A DNA stretch of 64,000 nt from CAJXQU01 sp965223825 (GCA_965223825.1 OZ245018.1:2976001-3040000); one strand, 5' to 3'; counted from the first letter of the stretch, positions 9,207 through 18,220 are shown. Notes: generated from the sequence alone by a model not told the origin. Made by a program: numbers and translations.

Positions 9207-9236
9207 AAGCATACGTGCAAAATGACACGTATGCTT
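9207..9236. terminator. Hairpin between convergent genes, possible bidirectional terminator
   Basis: Perfect 11-base arms AAGCATACGTG and CACGTATGCTT enclose an eight-base loop between the ligase stop and the stop of the minus-strand lipoprotein gene. On the minus side it runs into TTTATTTG; on the plus side there is no immediate T run. The convergent position supports a terminator role. Confidence 0.6.
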
Positions 9237-9250
9237 AGTTAGGCCGCTTT

Positions 9251-9955
9251 TTAGTGTGTACTTTCTGAATTTACCGCCAATGGCGTTTTGTTATTTTCAA
9301 GTAGAAACGCTTGGATTGTGGCATCCACCGCCTCCATGAAATGATTGGCCTTTTCATTCGGATCCATCCTTGAAATACGTCTTAAAAATGTCCGCTGACC
9401 ATTCATTTCAGCATCAAGAAAAACGACGATCACATCCGATTTATTGGGATTTTCCTCTTCGGTATAATGACCACGCACATATTCCTCTTCAATTGAGGAC
9501 GCAAACACTTCTGGATCAACATAACTTATGCCGGGTGGTAACGGTGAACCACTCTGCGTTGAACTCACCAACAATGTACCGAACATTCCACCAATCGCCG
9601 CGCCTAACGCCCCTCGCTTGGCGCTTGCTCGGAAATTAATATAGGAGACAAAATGGTGGACTTTTACCTCTGTTCCAAATGAGTTAGGTTTAAGCATTTC
9701 ATGGACGCGATGTTGCATTAAACGCACTGGAGTCAAACCCTCAGCCCCATCACCAATACGCCTAACCCCATATGCTTTGCTCGTGATCAAAAAACTGAAT
9801 AATTTCGTCTCCCTCTCAACTTCAGGTCTTAAATCTTTAACGACAAACTGGGCTGACTGATTCAAATTCGGCACTTCGTATTTTACTGGTACCGCACACC
9901 CTGTCAGATTGAGAAAGGTAATAACTAACAGTAGGCCCATCATCCTTGATAACAT
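9251..9955 (-). CDS. Predicted lipoprotein of unknown function
   Basis: The first 20 residues are a lipoprotein signal ending in the lipobox LTGC, so the mature protein should be anchored to the outer or inner membrane through Cys20. The 234-residue protein has a glycine-rich hydrophobic stretch near residues 115-132 (GALGAAIGGMFGTLLV), which could be a membrane-inserting or glycine-zipper segment. The rest is soluble and charged. I do not recognise the family. It is a single gene with its own upstream region, downstream of rnpB on the same strand, with no clear operon partner. Confidence 0.75.
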   Translation of the reverse strand: MLSRMMGLLLVITFLNLTGCAVPVKYEVPNLNQSAQFVVKDLRPEVERETKLFSFLITSKAYGVRRIGDGAEGLTPVRLMQHRVHEMLKPNSFGTEVKVHHFVSYINFRASAKRGALGAAIGGMFGTLLVSSTQSGSPLPPGISYVDPEVFASSIEEEYVRGHYTEEENPNKSDVIVVFLDAEMNGQRTFLRRISRMDPNEKANHFMEAVDATIQAFLLENNKTPLAVNSESTH

Positions 9956-10091
9956 GAAAACTTCCTTGTGATTTACATTTAACCGACATTATTCTGGTAT
10001 TCACTAAGAATTCATAGATCGTTGAAATGACTTAACAAAATTTAAATTTGTTAATCGCAAGAACCAGCGGGGGCCTTGAAATTAATAGAAA

Positions 10092-10455
10092 AGGAGTTGG
10101 TCGATAAGCCGGGTTCTGTCGTGGATAATCATTCATCTGGGATGTTCGTCACCGAACACCTCAAGCAACCTACCCGGAAACTCATGCGGGCCGCATGTTG
10201 CCGCACGAGACGACGCGTTTCCCTATTTGGTCTTGCTCCAAGTGGGGTTTACCCTGCCACTGGCTTTCACCAGCGCGGTGCGCTCTTACCGCACCATTTC
10301 ACCCTTACCGCCGGTCGAAACCGGGTGGCGGTATATTTTCTGTGGCACTTTCCGTAGGCTCACGCCCCCCAGGTGTTACCTGGCACCTTGCCCTGTGGAG
10401 CCCGGACTTTCCTCTGACATTGAATCAATGCAGCGATTACCTGACCAACTCCGAG
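10092..10455 (-). ncRNA. rnpB: RNase P RNA, bacterial class A
   Basis: The catalytic RNA of RNase P, which trims tRNA 5' leaders. Read on the minus strand it contains the invariant blocks of class A RNase P RNA in order: GAGGAAAGTCCGGGCTCC near the 5' end, CAGGGCAAGGTGCCAGGTAA, GGGTGAAATGGTGCGGTAAG, GCACCGCGC, and close to the 3' end GACAGAACCCGGCTTATCG. The terminal stem pairs GGAGTTGGTC with GACCAACTC, which sets the approximate ends. Ends may be off by several bases. It lies between rsmI and a lipoprotein gene; rsmI-rnpB linkage is common in gammaproteobacteria. Confidence 0.95.
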
Positions 10456-10509
10456 CGCTAGTGTAATCATACCGGCATAAATTAAAAGCAGTTCTTTCAA
10501 TCATGATGC

Positions 10510-11436
10510 TTATTCTGGTGAATCGGACTCCGATTTAAGGGTCTGCGCTAACGCGTATAACTGATTTTTCTTCCCACCGGTTAACTTTACTGTCGCTGCG
10601 ACGGCTTGACTGGGTGACAAATATTCAAGCAATACTGATAACACTCGCTCACTTTCTTCTTTTTCTGGCGCGTGATCTTTCATGCCCATGACCATGATCA
10701 CAATCTCGCCGCGACATTGACCCGGATCAGCGGATAACCACGCATCGAGTTCTTCTAAACTTCCCGTCTTAATCGTCTCGTAGAATTTTGTGATTTCACG
10801 CGCTACACACGCCTGACGATCCGAACCAAATACCGTTAGCATGGATGTGATACAAGCGTTCAGGCGATGCGGTGCTTCATAAAAAACCAATGTTTCTACA
10901 TTAAGCTTGAGTGTTGATAGCTGTGTTTCTCGCGCTTGTTGTTTCGGCGGTAGAAACCCCTGAAACGAGAAGCGATCTGTTGGCAGGCCAGCCACACTCA
11001 ATGCAGCGATCAACGCACAAGCTCCTGGCACCGGAATAACGGGCAGTCCAGCTTGTTGCGCCTGCTGAATTAAATAATATCCAGGGTCGCTGACCAACGG
11101 TGTACCTGCATCGCTGATCAGCGCGTATGTTTCACCTTGTTGGAGTCGCCGGATGACTTCTGGCGCAAGCTGTCGCTCATTGTGATCATGGTAGGCGATC
11201 GTGTGTGTCTGAATTGAAAAGTGATTAAGTAAAGTACCACTATGCCGTGTATCTTCAGCGAGAATCGTGTCGACGGCGTTTAAAGTGGCGATCGCACGCG
11301 GCGTCATATCATCAAGATGGCCGATCGGTGTGGCGACAACGTAAAGTGCTCCTGAACCATTCCCTTTAAGTTGAACACTGTTGGGTGATAGCCGCTCAGT
11401 CTGTTGATCACTCGGGGAATCTAGGTTGTTTTTCAC
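10510..11436 (-). CDS. rsmI: 16S rRNA (cytidine1402-2'-O)-methyltransferase RsmI
   Basis: RsmI methylates the ribose of C1402 in 16S rRNA, the same nucleotide whose base is modified by RsmH. The protein shows the tetrapyrrole-methylase-type fold: LYVVATPIGHLDDMTPRA, AEDTRHS, SDAGTPLVSDPG, and VPGACALIAALSVAGLP, the classic RsmI sequence landmarks. The start is a GTG at 11436 with GAGGA nine bases upstream, leaving about 28 poorly conserved residues before the core domain. It is divergent from lpoA, as in many gammaproteobacteria. Confidence 0.95.
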   Translation of the reverse strand: MKNNLDSPSDQQTERLSPNSVQLKGNGSGALYVVATPIGHLDDMTPRAIATLNAVDTILAEDTRHSGTLLNHFSIQTHTIAYHDHNERQLAPEVIRRLQQGETYALISDAGTPLVSDPGYYLIQQAQQAGLPVIPVPGACALIAALSVAGLPTDRFSFQGFLPPKQQARETQLSTLKLNVETLVFYEAPHRLNACITSMLTVFGSDRQACVAREITKFYETIKTGSLEELDAWLSADPGQCRGEIVIMVMGMKDHAPEKEESERVLSVLLEYLSPSQAVAATVKLTGGKKNQLYALAQTLKSESDSPE

Positions 11437-11491
11437 GGCATACCGTCCTCATTAATGGTAAACTTTTCCGAAATTTTCGCTGGATAAAGGC

Positions 11492-13480
11492 ATGATACTG
11501 ACGCTGAAAACTCTCTCTCAACTTAAATTCCCTGCTTTGATCACACGATCATTGATCATGCTTATGATCATCCTCGGTGTTGCTGCGTGTACGCAACAAG
11601 CGGCCAAAAAGAAGGCGATCGAACAACAATTGACCATTGCACATGCAGCGCAATCATCCGGTGATTATAGCCTTGCTGCACAGGAATTTCTGACCTTAGC
11701 GCATCTCACACCGGCGACGCTGGAAGATGGTTCCGTATCACCCGCACGTCAGGATTACCTCCTTACCGCTACAGAAAATCATATTAAAGCAAAGGAAAGT
11801 GTGGATGCGCGAAAAGCTTTAGTCTTGCTTGATCGAGAAGAACTGGGCAATGCAGATCAATTTCGTTTTGATCTCACAACAGCGCAGGTCGCAGAATTGG
11901 ATGATCGTCCTGAAAAAGTGATCGAAGCCTTCACCCAAACTCAACTTGCAACATTATCGCCTGATCACGCTAAACGCGTCTGGCAATATCGAATTGATGC
12001 ATACACTGCGTTAGACGATCCATTTAACGCAGCGCGTGCGCGTGCAGAAATCGACGCGTTGTTGCCTCCTACCGCCCAAACCGAAAATCGCAAATTAATC
12101 TGGCAAAGTATCGAAACCTTTACTCTGGATGAGTTGGATGTGAATACTCAGAACGCCAACGGCGGTACCAACATGACGCCGACGTTTGCCGGTTGGATAG
12201 CATTAGCAAATGTTGCACGTTCGTCACTTTACGACGCAGATAAATTCTTAAACGCCATTTCACAATGGCGATTAGACTACCCCGCCCACGCGGCGGAATC
12301 ACCCGTTCTTGAAACGCTGATCGAAACGAGTAATAAGCTTGGTAAAAAAATTAATACTATCGCGTTACTCCTTCCTCAAGAAGGTCGCTTTGCGCAAGCA
12401 GGTGCAGCTATTCGTGATGGGTTCCTATCGGCTTGGTATGGTGAAAATCAAAATCCGTCACAACCGATGGTGAATGTTTATGCTGCTGATGTGAGTAACA
12501 TTTCACAGGTGTATCAACGTGCGGTTGAAGAAGGTGCTGATCTTGTCGTTGGCCCGTTAGAAAAAGACGCGATCCAAACGTTAATCCAAGCCCCGACTTT
12601 GCCCGTCCCAACACTTGCTCTGAATCAGCTTGATCAGGGTAATGAGTTATCACAAGCAGCAACTCATATTCGTGAAAATACCTTATATCAATTTGGGTTA
12701 CCTCCTGAAGATGAAGCGCGTCAAGCAGCGATCTATGCCTTTCATCGCGGAATGAGTTACGCCGTAGCGATTACACCAGAAGGTGTATGGGGCGACCGGT
12801 TATACGAGGCTTTCCGCGACGAGTTTGTCTCGCTTGGTGGTGAAGTATTAACCCATCAAATGATTCCAAACCAAGATGTCGATTATTCATCGTTAATCAA
12901 AAACCTGTTAAATATCGAACAAAGCGAAACTCGTTATAAAGCACTTGAATCCACACTGAAACGGCAGATTAAATTTGAGCCACGTGCGCGTAAGGATATG
13001 GACTTTATTTTTCTCGCCAGCCTGCCTGAGCAAGCACGACAGATCCGCCCACAATTACTTTTTCACCGCAGTTCTAAAACGCCTGTGCTCGCCACGTCAC
13101 ATGTTTACGGATTGCCAGTAAGGGATGAACCTGATCTGGATATGGAAGGCGTTCTTTTCGCTGATATGCCCTGGATGCTGAAACAGCCCTCACGAGATCG
13201 GGAGACGCCTTTATCCATGCAAAATAACTGGCCAGATACGAATGCTGTCTTTCTGCGTTTATTTGCGCTTGGCCAAGACGCGTACAAAATTGCCCCACAC
13301 TTAGGCCGGTTACGTTATGTTGAAGACTCAACGCTTGAGGGGGAAACAGGCGTACTCCGAGTTAATCCCCAAGGCATCATTCATCGTGAATTGACTTGGG
13401 CGCAATTTAAATCCGGAATTCCAAAAGCAATCTCACCCGCAATGAGTGATCTCGATCATGCTGAAATGGACGACGAGTAA
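11492..13480 (+). CDS. lpoA: Penicillin-binding protein activator LpoA
   Basis: LpoA is an outer-membrane lipoprotein that reaches through the periplasm to stimulate the peptidoglycan synthase PBP1A. The 662-residue protein begins with a lipoprotein signal (LGVAAC, lipidated Cys33), followed by an N-terminal TPR-like helical part (about 40-280) and a C-terminal periplasmic-binding-protein fold starting with INTIALLLPQEGRFAQAGAAI. The position between divergent rsmI and yraN-diaA-dolP is the conserved one. The end overlaps the start of yraN. A shorter signal starting at the internal methionines near residue 23 is possible. Confidence 0.92.
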   Translation: MILTLKTLSQLKFPALITRSLIMLMIILGVAACTQQAAKKKAIEQQLTIAHAAQSSGDYSLAAQEFLTLAHLTPATLEDGSVSPARQDYLLTATENHIKAKESVDARKALVLLDREELGNADQFRFDLTTAQVAELDDRPEKVIEAFTQTQLATLSPDHAKRVWQYRIDAYTALDDPFNAARARAEIDALLPPTAQTENRKLIWQSIETFTLDELDVNTQNANGGTNMTPTFAGWIALANVARSSLYDADKFLNAISQWRLDYPAHAAESPVLETLIETSNKLGKKINTIALLLPQEGRFAQAGAAIRDGFLSAWYGENQNPSQPMVNVYAADVSNISQVYQRAVEEGADLVVGPLEKDAIQTLIQAPTLPVPTLALNQLDQGNELSQAATHIRENTLYQFGLPPEDEARQAAIYAFHRGMSYAVAITPEGVWGDRLYEAFRDEFVSLGGEVLTHQMIPNQDVDYSSLIKNLLNIEQSETRYKALESTLKRQIKFEPRARKDMDFIFLASLPEQARQIRPQLLFHRSSKTPVLATSHVYGLPVRDEPDLDMEGVLFADMPWMLKQPSRDRETPLSMQNNWPDTNAVFLRLFALGQDAYKIAPHLGRLRYVEDSTLEGETGVLRVNPQGIIHRELTWAQFKSGIPKAISPAMSDLDHAEMDDE

Positions 13481-13823
13481 ACGCGGACAGTGGGCTGAAA
13501 AACGCGCTGAAGAACATTTGCGCGATCACGGTTTGAAACTTATTATGCGCAACTATCATTGTCGTCATGGTGAAATTGATTTGATCATGCAGGAGCAAAA
13601 CACGCTCATCTTTGTCGAAGTAAGGTATCGGCAAAAAAATCATTACGGGGGTGCGCTTGAATCCATCGATCACAGAAAACAAACAAAACTACATGCAACG
13701 GCTATGCATTACCTTCAAAAACATGACCCGCATAGCCAGTTCGCCTGCCGTTTTGACGCGATGATTTTAGAACAACAGTCATCTTCATCTCCTTCAATTA
13801 ACTGGATAAGAAACGCCTTTTAA
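13458..13823 (+). CDS. yraN: UPF0102 family protein YraN (predicted nuclease fold)
   Basis: YraN belongs to the UPF0102 family, which has a restriction-endonuclease-like fold; its exact cellular role is not settled. The signature HGEIDLIM followed by LIFVEVRYR is present, with the acidic and glutamate-x-arginine residues expected of the nuclease core. I use the ATG at 13458, giving about 121 residues; an in-frame ATG at 13446 is also open. The gene overlaps the end of lpoA by 23 bases and ends directly before the diaA start codon, so the four genes are probably one operon. Confidence 0.88.
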   Translation: MLKWTTSKRGQWAEKRAEEHLRDHGLKLIMRNYHCRHGEIDLIMQEQNTLIFVEVRYRQKNHYGGALESIDHRKQTKLHATAMHYLQKHDPHSQFACRFDAMILEQQSSSSPSINWIRNAF

Positions 13824-14408
13824 ATGGATACAATCGAACGCGTACAACAAATATTTGCTGACAGCATTGAAGTCAAAAATCAGTCCGCAATTGTCTTACC
13901 TGAACTGATCGCAAGCAGTGCGTCACTCATGGCAGATAGCCTGATTGCCGGACATAAAATTCTAAGCTGCGGCAACGGTGGCTCGGCGGGAGATGCGCAG
14001 CATTTTTCTGCAGAAATGCTCAATCGGTTCGAAATGGAACGCCCCCCTCTTCCAGCGATCGCCTTGACGACGGACTCTTCAACCATAACCTCGATTGCCA
14101 ACGACTATCACTATGATGAGATATTCTCAAAGCAGATTCGTGCATTAGGAAATAAGGGAGATATTCTCCTTGCGATCACAACCAGCGGTGGCTCACCCAA
14201 TATCGTGACTGCAATTGAAGCCGCACATGAACGTGAAATGTTCGTGATCTTGCTCAGTGGTAAAAATGGTGGTTCGGCCGCGACTAAGTTAGCAGAAACT
14301 GATATTGAGCTGCGTGTCCCTAGTGACTCAACAGCGCGTATTCAAGAAGTTCACCTGACCATTATTCACTGTCTTTGTGATTTGGTTGATAAAAAATTAT
14401 TTGGATAG
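13824..14408 (+). CDS. diaA: SIS-domain protein, DiaA/GmhA family
   Basis: A 194-residue SIS-domain protein. The sugar-phosphate-binding loops are visible: LSCGNGGSAGDAQHFSAEM (about 48-66) and ITTSGGSPNIV (about 117-127). The order lpoA-yraN-this gene-dolP is that of E. coli, where the gene is diaA, whose product binds DnaA and promotes timely initiation of replication. The same family also contains phosphoheptose isomerase GmhA, and in several non-enteric genomes the gene in this place is annotated gmhA, so either activity is possible. Context favours DiaA. Confidence 0.8.
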   Translation: MDTIERVQQIFADSIEVKNQSAIVLPELIASSASLMADSLIAGHKILSCGNGGSAGDAQHFSAEMLNRFEMERPPLPAIALTTDSSTITSIANDYHYDEIFSKQIRALGNKGDILLAITTSGGSPNIVTAIEAAHEREMFVILLSGKNGGSAATKLAETDIELRVPSDSTARIQEVHLTIIHCLCDLVDKKLFG

Positions 14409-14416
14409 GAGATTCT

Positions 14417-14995
14417 ATGAAAACCGTATATATCTTAACGGCTGTTGTACTTTCAAGTACGTTACTCTCGGGCTGTGCCCCCTTAATTGTCGGTGGTGCC
14501 GCAGCAACAGGCGCAACCGTCGCAAATGACCGCCGAACTACTGGTACGTTTGTAGAAGATCAGGCTATCGAGCTAAAGATTAAGAATACTATCCTTTCGG
14601 ATAAAGCTTTGAATGAACAGTCTCATATCAATGTCACTAGTTTTAACACCAATGTACTATTAACGGGTGAGGCTGCTACGGAAGCTGCGCGCAATAAAGT
14701 CATCGATTATGCGAAACGAACTGAAAAAGTAAGTCACGTTTTTAATGAAATTACGATTGCAGCACCCAGCGCGTTAATGGCACGCAGTAGTGATACGTTA
14801 CTCACAACTAACGTTAAAACACGTTTGTTTGCTGATAAATCGATCGAAGGGACAAAAATTAAAGTCGTAACTGAAGCCGGCGTGGTTTATCTTTTGGGCT
14901 TAGTATCACGTAAACAAGGCGATCTTGCAGCACAACTAACGAGCCAAGTTTCAGGCGTGCAAAAAGTAGTAAAGCTATTTGAGTATACAGATTAG
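14417..14995 (+). CDS. dolP: BON-domain outer-membrane lipoprotein, DolP (YraP)
   Basis: DolP is a lipoprotein with two BON (phospholipid-binding) domains that maintains outer-membrane integrity and helps the BAM complex. The 192-residue protein has a signal with lipobox LSGC (Cys20), then a linker with DRRTTGTFVEDQ, and two BON repeats (about 48-115 and 125-190) containing INVTSFNTNVLLTGE and IKVVTEAGVVYLLG. A good ribosome site (AGGAGA) precedes the ATG. It is the last gene of the lpoA operon and is followed by a strong terminator. Confidence 0.92.
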   Translation: MKTVYILTAVVLSSTLLSGCAPLIVGGAAATGATVANDRRTTGTFVEDQAIELKIKNTILSDKALNEQSHINVTSFNTNVLLTGEAATEAARNKVIDYAKRTEKVSHVFNEITIAAPSALMARSSDTLLTTNVKTRLFADKSIEGTKIKVVTEAGVVYLLGLVSRKQGDLAAQLTSQVSGVQKVVKLFEYTD

Positions 14996-15017
14996 ATCTA
15001 TTGAGATTGGACGTATA

Positions 15018-15057
15018 AAAGAGCCCGTTTTCACTTACATGACAACGGGCTTTTTTA
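15018..15057 (+). terminator. Intrinsic terminator after dolP
   Basis: AGCCCGTT and AACGGGCT pair around a 14-base loop and are followed by a run of T on the plus strand; an A run flanks the other side, so it may also serve transcripts coming from sspB on the minus strand. Confidence 0.85.
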
Positions 15058-15123
15058 TTGGGATAGGTTCAGGTTCTTACTTCCTAATACTCGAACTCGA
15101 AGCTTAGTGTCTATCCAGTAAAT

Positions 15124-15525
15124 TTATTTCACCACACGAAGCGTTGGCTTTTTTTGTGGTTCTGACTTCGGTTGTGTTTCGCCACCATCCGGTGGTGGCG
15201 GTGCAGGCGTTTCTTCATCGTGAAAAACCATACCACGTCCGTTTTCTTGTGCGTAGATTGCGGTGACAGACAGAACGGGAATGAATATATCCATAGATTT
15301 TCCTGCAAATCGCGCACTGAATGAAATCCATTCATTACCGAGTTCCAAGTTAGAGATTGCACTCGGCGTCAGGTTGAGCACGATCTTTCCATCAGATATA
15401 AACTCCTGGGGCACCTGCACACCTTGATATAGTGCATCAACAAGGATGTAAGGAGTTAAGTCGTTATCCACAATCCAATCGTAGAACGCTCGGATCAGAT
15501 AAGGGCGAGTTGGCGTTAATTCCAT
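15124..15525 (-). CDS. sspB: Stringent starvation protein B, ClpXP adaptor
   Basis: SspB delivers ssrA-tagged peptides to the ClpXP protease. The conserved N-terminal part reads MELTPTRPYLIRAFYDWIVD and continues with the substrate-binding core (LVDALYQGVQVPQEFISDGKIVLN). The C-terminal tail is a flexible Pro/Gly-rich linker ending in LRVVK, which corresponds to the ClpX-binding XB motif. A longer open frame of 24 codons exists, but the ATG at 15525 starts exactly where the family begins and gives 133 residues. It follows sspA by 13 bases, the usual operon. Confidence 0.95.
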   Translation of the reverse strand: MELTPTRPYLIRAFYDWIVDNDLTPYILVDALYQGVQVPQEFISDGKIVLNLTPSAISNLELGNEWISFSARFAGKSMDIFIPVLSVTAIYAQENGRGMVFHDEETPAPPPPDGGETQPKSEPQKKPTLRVVK

Positions 15526-15538
15526 AATACTTAAACGC

Positions 15539-16168
15539 TTACTCGCGCAGCTCGCGCTCCTGCTCCGACAAGCTGGCGATAAAACCTTCACGCTCAAATA
15601 ATCGTTTTGAGTAATTAATGAGTGGTTTTGCTTGTGCGGGTAACTTCACACCATAACTGTCTAACCGCCAAAGGATGGGTGCCATGCTGCAATCGACTAA
15701 TGAGAAATCTTCCGACATAAAAAACGGAAAAGATTCAAACGCAGGCGCAATTGCGGTTAAGTGATCGCGCATAACTTTGCGCGCATCGTTAGCAACGGCT
15801 TCATTCTCACTGTTAACACCATCAAGCAGGCTATATAAATCTTTTTCGATACGATAGCCCAGTTGACGATTCACCGCTCTTGAAACGGGATCTACAGGTA
15901 ATAATGGCGGATGTGGAAAACGCTCATCAAGATATTCCATGATGATGCGAGATTCATAAAGGACAAGATCGCGATCGATCAAGGTCAGTGATGAATTATA
16001 GGGATTAAGTTCGACGATATCTTCAGGCACCTTGTCAGGTTCAACGAGGTTGATCTCAATGTTGATATCTTTTTCTGCTATGCAGAGTCGTACACTATGT
16101 CCAATCGGATCCAATGGATCAGAAAAAAATGACATTACAGAACGTCTATTCGCTAGCGCATTCATCAC
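15539..16168 (-). CDS. sspA: Stringent starvation protein A
   Basis: SspA is a glutathione-S-transferase-fold protein that binds RNA polymerase and changes promoter use during starvation. It has the GST N-terminal thioredoxin-like domain (MSFFSDPLDPIGHSVRLCIAEKDI, then SLTLIDRDLVLYESRIIMEYLDERFPHPPL) and an all-helical C-terminal domain. The family usually lacks glutathione activity. The start could be 16168, 16165 or the methionine in front of SFFSDP; I keep the longest ATG. It lies downstream of the bc1 operon on the same strand and forms a pair with sspB. Confidence 0.93.
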   Translation of the reverse strand: MMNALANRRSVMSFFSDPLDPIGHSVRLCIAEKDINIEINLVEPDKVPEDIVELNPYNSSLTLIDRDLVLYESRIIMEYLDERFPHPPLLPVDPVSRAVNRQLGYRIEKDLYSLLDGVNSENEAVANDARKVMRDHLTAIAPAFESFPFFMSEDFSLVDCSMAPILWRLDSYGVKLPAQAKPLINYSKRLFEREGFIASLSEQERELRE

Positions 16169-16219
16169 GCGACTCCAGTTTAAAATTAAGGCTTATATGA
16201 GTGGAAATGATACCACATG

Positions 16220-16245
16220 TGTCAAGCCCTCCTCGAAAGGAGGGC
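16220..16245 (-). promoter_or_regulatory. UUCG-capped hairpin and adjacent TTGACA between petC and sspA
   Basis: On the minus strand GCCCTCCT pairs perfectly with AGGAGGGC around a TTCG tetraloop (16226-16245), a very stable RNA hairpin just after the bc1 operon. No T run follows, so it may be a 3'-end stabiliser or weak terminator. The sequence straight after it is TTGACA (16220-16225), a perfect -35 box that could begin the sspA promoter, although the matching -10 is not clear. Confidence 0.5.
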
Positions 16246-16256
16246 AATGAAATGTG

Positions 16257-16997
16257 TTAGCGGACGTCTTTCCAGTACTCTTTTTTAAGCTTGTAAGCTG
16301 GGACGAGTAGGATCAGAAGGAACACGATCACCCAGAAGCCGACTTTCTTACGAACAAGTAATGCTGGCTCACCAACATATGTAAGGAAGTTAACGAGATC
16401 ACGCGTTGCTGCTTGGTAGGTTTCTTCGTCCATCGAGCCTGGCGAAACCACCTCTAAACCCGCAATATGCTTGCTGGTATGGCCTTCTTCGTCTGTATGT
16501 TCTTCGACAATCGCTTCTTGCCAACCTTGTAGTTCCCAAAGAACCGCCGGCATTGCCGTATCTTTAAAGACAAGATTATTTACACCTGTCGGCTTTGAAT
16601 CATCCAAATAGAACGAATTCAAAAAGGTATAAAGCCAATCAGAACCACGTGAACGCGTAATTACTGACAGATCTGGTGGTGCGACACCCAACCACGTTTT
16701 CGCATCCTCAGGATCCATTGCAATATTCATCGTGTCGCCGATATTTTTCGTCGCCAAGAGTAAATTTTTCTTAGCAATGTCCACAGGAATGCCGAGATCT
16801 TCCGCTGCCCTGCTGTAGCGCATGTACGATGCAGCATGACAACTTAAGCAATAATTGACGAATAACTTTGCGCCATGTTGTAACGATCGCTGATCAGACA
16901 GATCAACATCCGCATCCATCAACGTGACATGTGAGCCTCCTGCAGCAAATGACAAAACAGGAGCCTGTAAAAGAAAAAGTAAGATCAGTTTTTTCAT
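16257..16997 (-). CDS. petC: Ubiquinol-cytochrome c reductase, cytochrome c1
   Basis: Cytochrome c1 passes electrons from the Rieske protein to soluble cytochrome c in the bc1 complex (respiratory complex III). The 246-residue protein has a cleavable signal (LLFLLQAPVLSFAAG), a single covalent haem site CLSCH (about 50-54), a methionine-containing region AMPAVLWELQG that provides the axial ligand, and a C-terminal membrane anchor (about 219-236) followed by basic residues. It overlaps petB by four bases and is the last gene of the petABC operon. Confidence 0.96.
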   Translation of the reverse strand: MKKLILLFLLQAPVLSFAAGGSHVTLMDADVDLSDQRSLQHGAKLFVNYCLSCHAASYMRYSRAAEDLGIPVDIAKKNLLLATKNIGDTMNIAMDPEDAKTWLGVAPPDLSVITRSRGSDWLYTFLNSFYLDDSKPTGVNNLVFKDTAMPAVLWELQGWQEAIVEEHTDEEGHTSKHIAGLEVVSPGSMDEETYQAATRDLVNFLTYVGEPALLVRKKVGFWVIVFLLILLVPAYKLKKEYWKDVR

Positions 16998-18220
16998 TTG
17001 TACGTCACCCTTTCTGGAACCGGCTTGGTTTTATCCAACTTGGTATAAAGTGGCATTAACAGGAAGAACAGGAAGTAAATCACCGTGCACACTTGGGCTA
17101 ATAATGTCAGACCGGGGGTAGATGGCAGAATACCCAGAACACCAAGAATAACGAAGCTAATAATAAAAATAGCGAGGATGATCTTGTACAACAGTCCACG
17201 ATATCGGATAGAGCGTACGGGACTGCGATCAAGCCACGGCAGGAAGAACAAGACTACGACCGCTGCACCCATTGCGAGTACACCCGGGAATGCTGAGCCT
17301 GCTATGGATGGTACAGCCCGCAAAATTGCATAAAACGGCGTGAAATACCAAACTGGCGCAATGTGTTCAGGCGTGACCATTGGGTTTGCTGGAATAAAAT
17401 TATTGTATTCCAAGAAGTAGCCTTTCATTTCTGGCGCAAAAAACACTACTAGCGCAAAGAATATCAAAAAGACGACCACACCCAGAATATCCTTCACGGT
17501 GTAATACGGATGGAATGGGATACCATCGAGTGGAATACCATTGCTGTCTTTGTTCTTCTTAATATCCACACCGTCTGGATTATTTGAGCCGACTTCGTGC
17601 AGTGCGATAATGTGCATTGCAACCAAGCCTAACAGTGCGATTGGCACAGCAATAACATGCAGTGAGAAAAAACGGTTTAACGTAACATCAGAAACCACAT
17701 AATCACCGCGAATCCATAAGGCCAGCGTATCACCGACAACAGGTACAGCACCGAAAAGGGAGATAATCACCTGCGCGCCCCAATAGGACATTTGTCCCCA
17801 CGGTAACAGATAACCTAAAAATGCTTCTGCCATTAAACAAAGATAGATAAACATCCCCGTCATCCAGAGCAATTCACGCGGCGCTTTGTAGGAACCGTAC
17901 ATTAAGCCGCGGAACATATGCAGATAGATCACCACAAAAAATGCCGAAGCCCCGGTTGAGTGTAGGTACCGAATTAACCAACCCCACTCAACATCACGCA
18001 TGATGTACTCAACTGACGCAAAAGCCGTAGCAGCATCGGGTTTGTAACTCATCGTCAACCAGATACCTGTAACGATTTGATTGACTAATACTAATAAAGC
18101 CAACGAGCCGAAAAAGTACCAGAAATTAAAATTCTTTGGCGTGTAATATTTTCCAAGATGATCTTCATACATTTTCGTCAAAGGAAAACGATCATCAATC
18201 CATGCGATTAACTTACTCAT
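16994..18220 (-). CDS. petB: Ubiquinol-cytochrome c reductase, cytochrome b
   Basis: Cytochrome b is the membrane core of complex III and holds both quinone sites and two haems. The 408-residue protein has about eight membrane helices. Typical landmarks are RYLHSTGASAFFVVIYLHMFRG, GYLLPWGQMSYWGAQVI, the second histidine pair in FFSLHVIAVPIALLGLVAMHIIALH, and the Qo-site PEWY-like motif, here PVWYFTPFYAILR. The P-V-W-Y variant instead of PEWY is read directly from the sequence; a hydrophobic residue at this place of the Qo loop is unusual compared with the textbook glutamate and is noted as an oddity. Overlaps both neighbours by four bases. Confidence 0.96.
   Translation of the reverse strand: MSKLIAWIDDRFPLTKMYEDHLGKYYTPKNFNFWYFFGSLALLVLVNQIVTGIWLTMSYKPDAATAFASVEYIMRDVEWGWLIRYLHSTGASAFFVVIYLHMFRGLMYGSYKAPRELLWMTGMFIYLCLMAEAFLGYLLPWGQMSYWGAQVIISLFGAVPVVGDTLALWIRGDYVVSDVTLNRFFSLHVIAVPIALLGLVAMHIIALHEVGSNNPDGVDIKKNKDSNGIPLDGIPFHPYYTVKDILGVVVFLIFFALVVFFAPEMKGYFLEYNNFIPANPMVTPEHIAPVWYFTPFYAILRAVPSIAGSAFPGVLAMGAAVVVLFFLPWLDRSPVRSIRYRGLLYKIILAIFIISFVILGVLGILPSTPGLTLLAQVCTVIYFLFFLLMPLYTKLDKTKPVPERVTYK

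Noticed and set aside
10032..10054. AT-rich hairpin TTAACAAA-7-TTTGTTAA after rnpB
   Set aside because: It could be part of rnpB 3' processing or termination, but pure AT arms without a T run are not convincing as a terminator.
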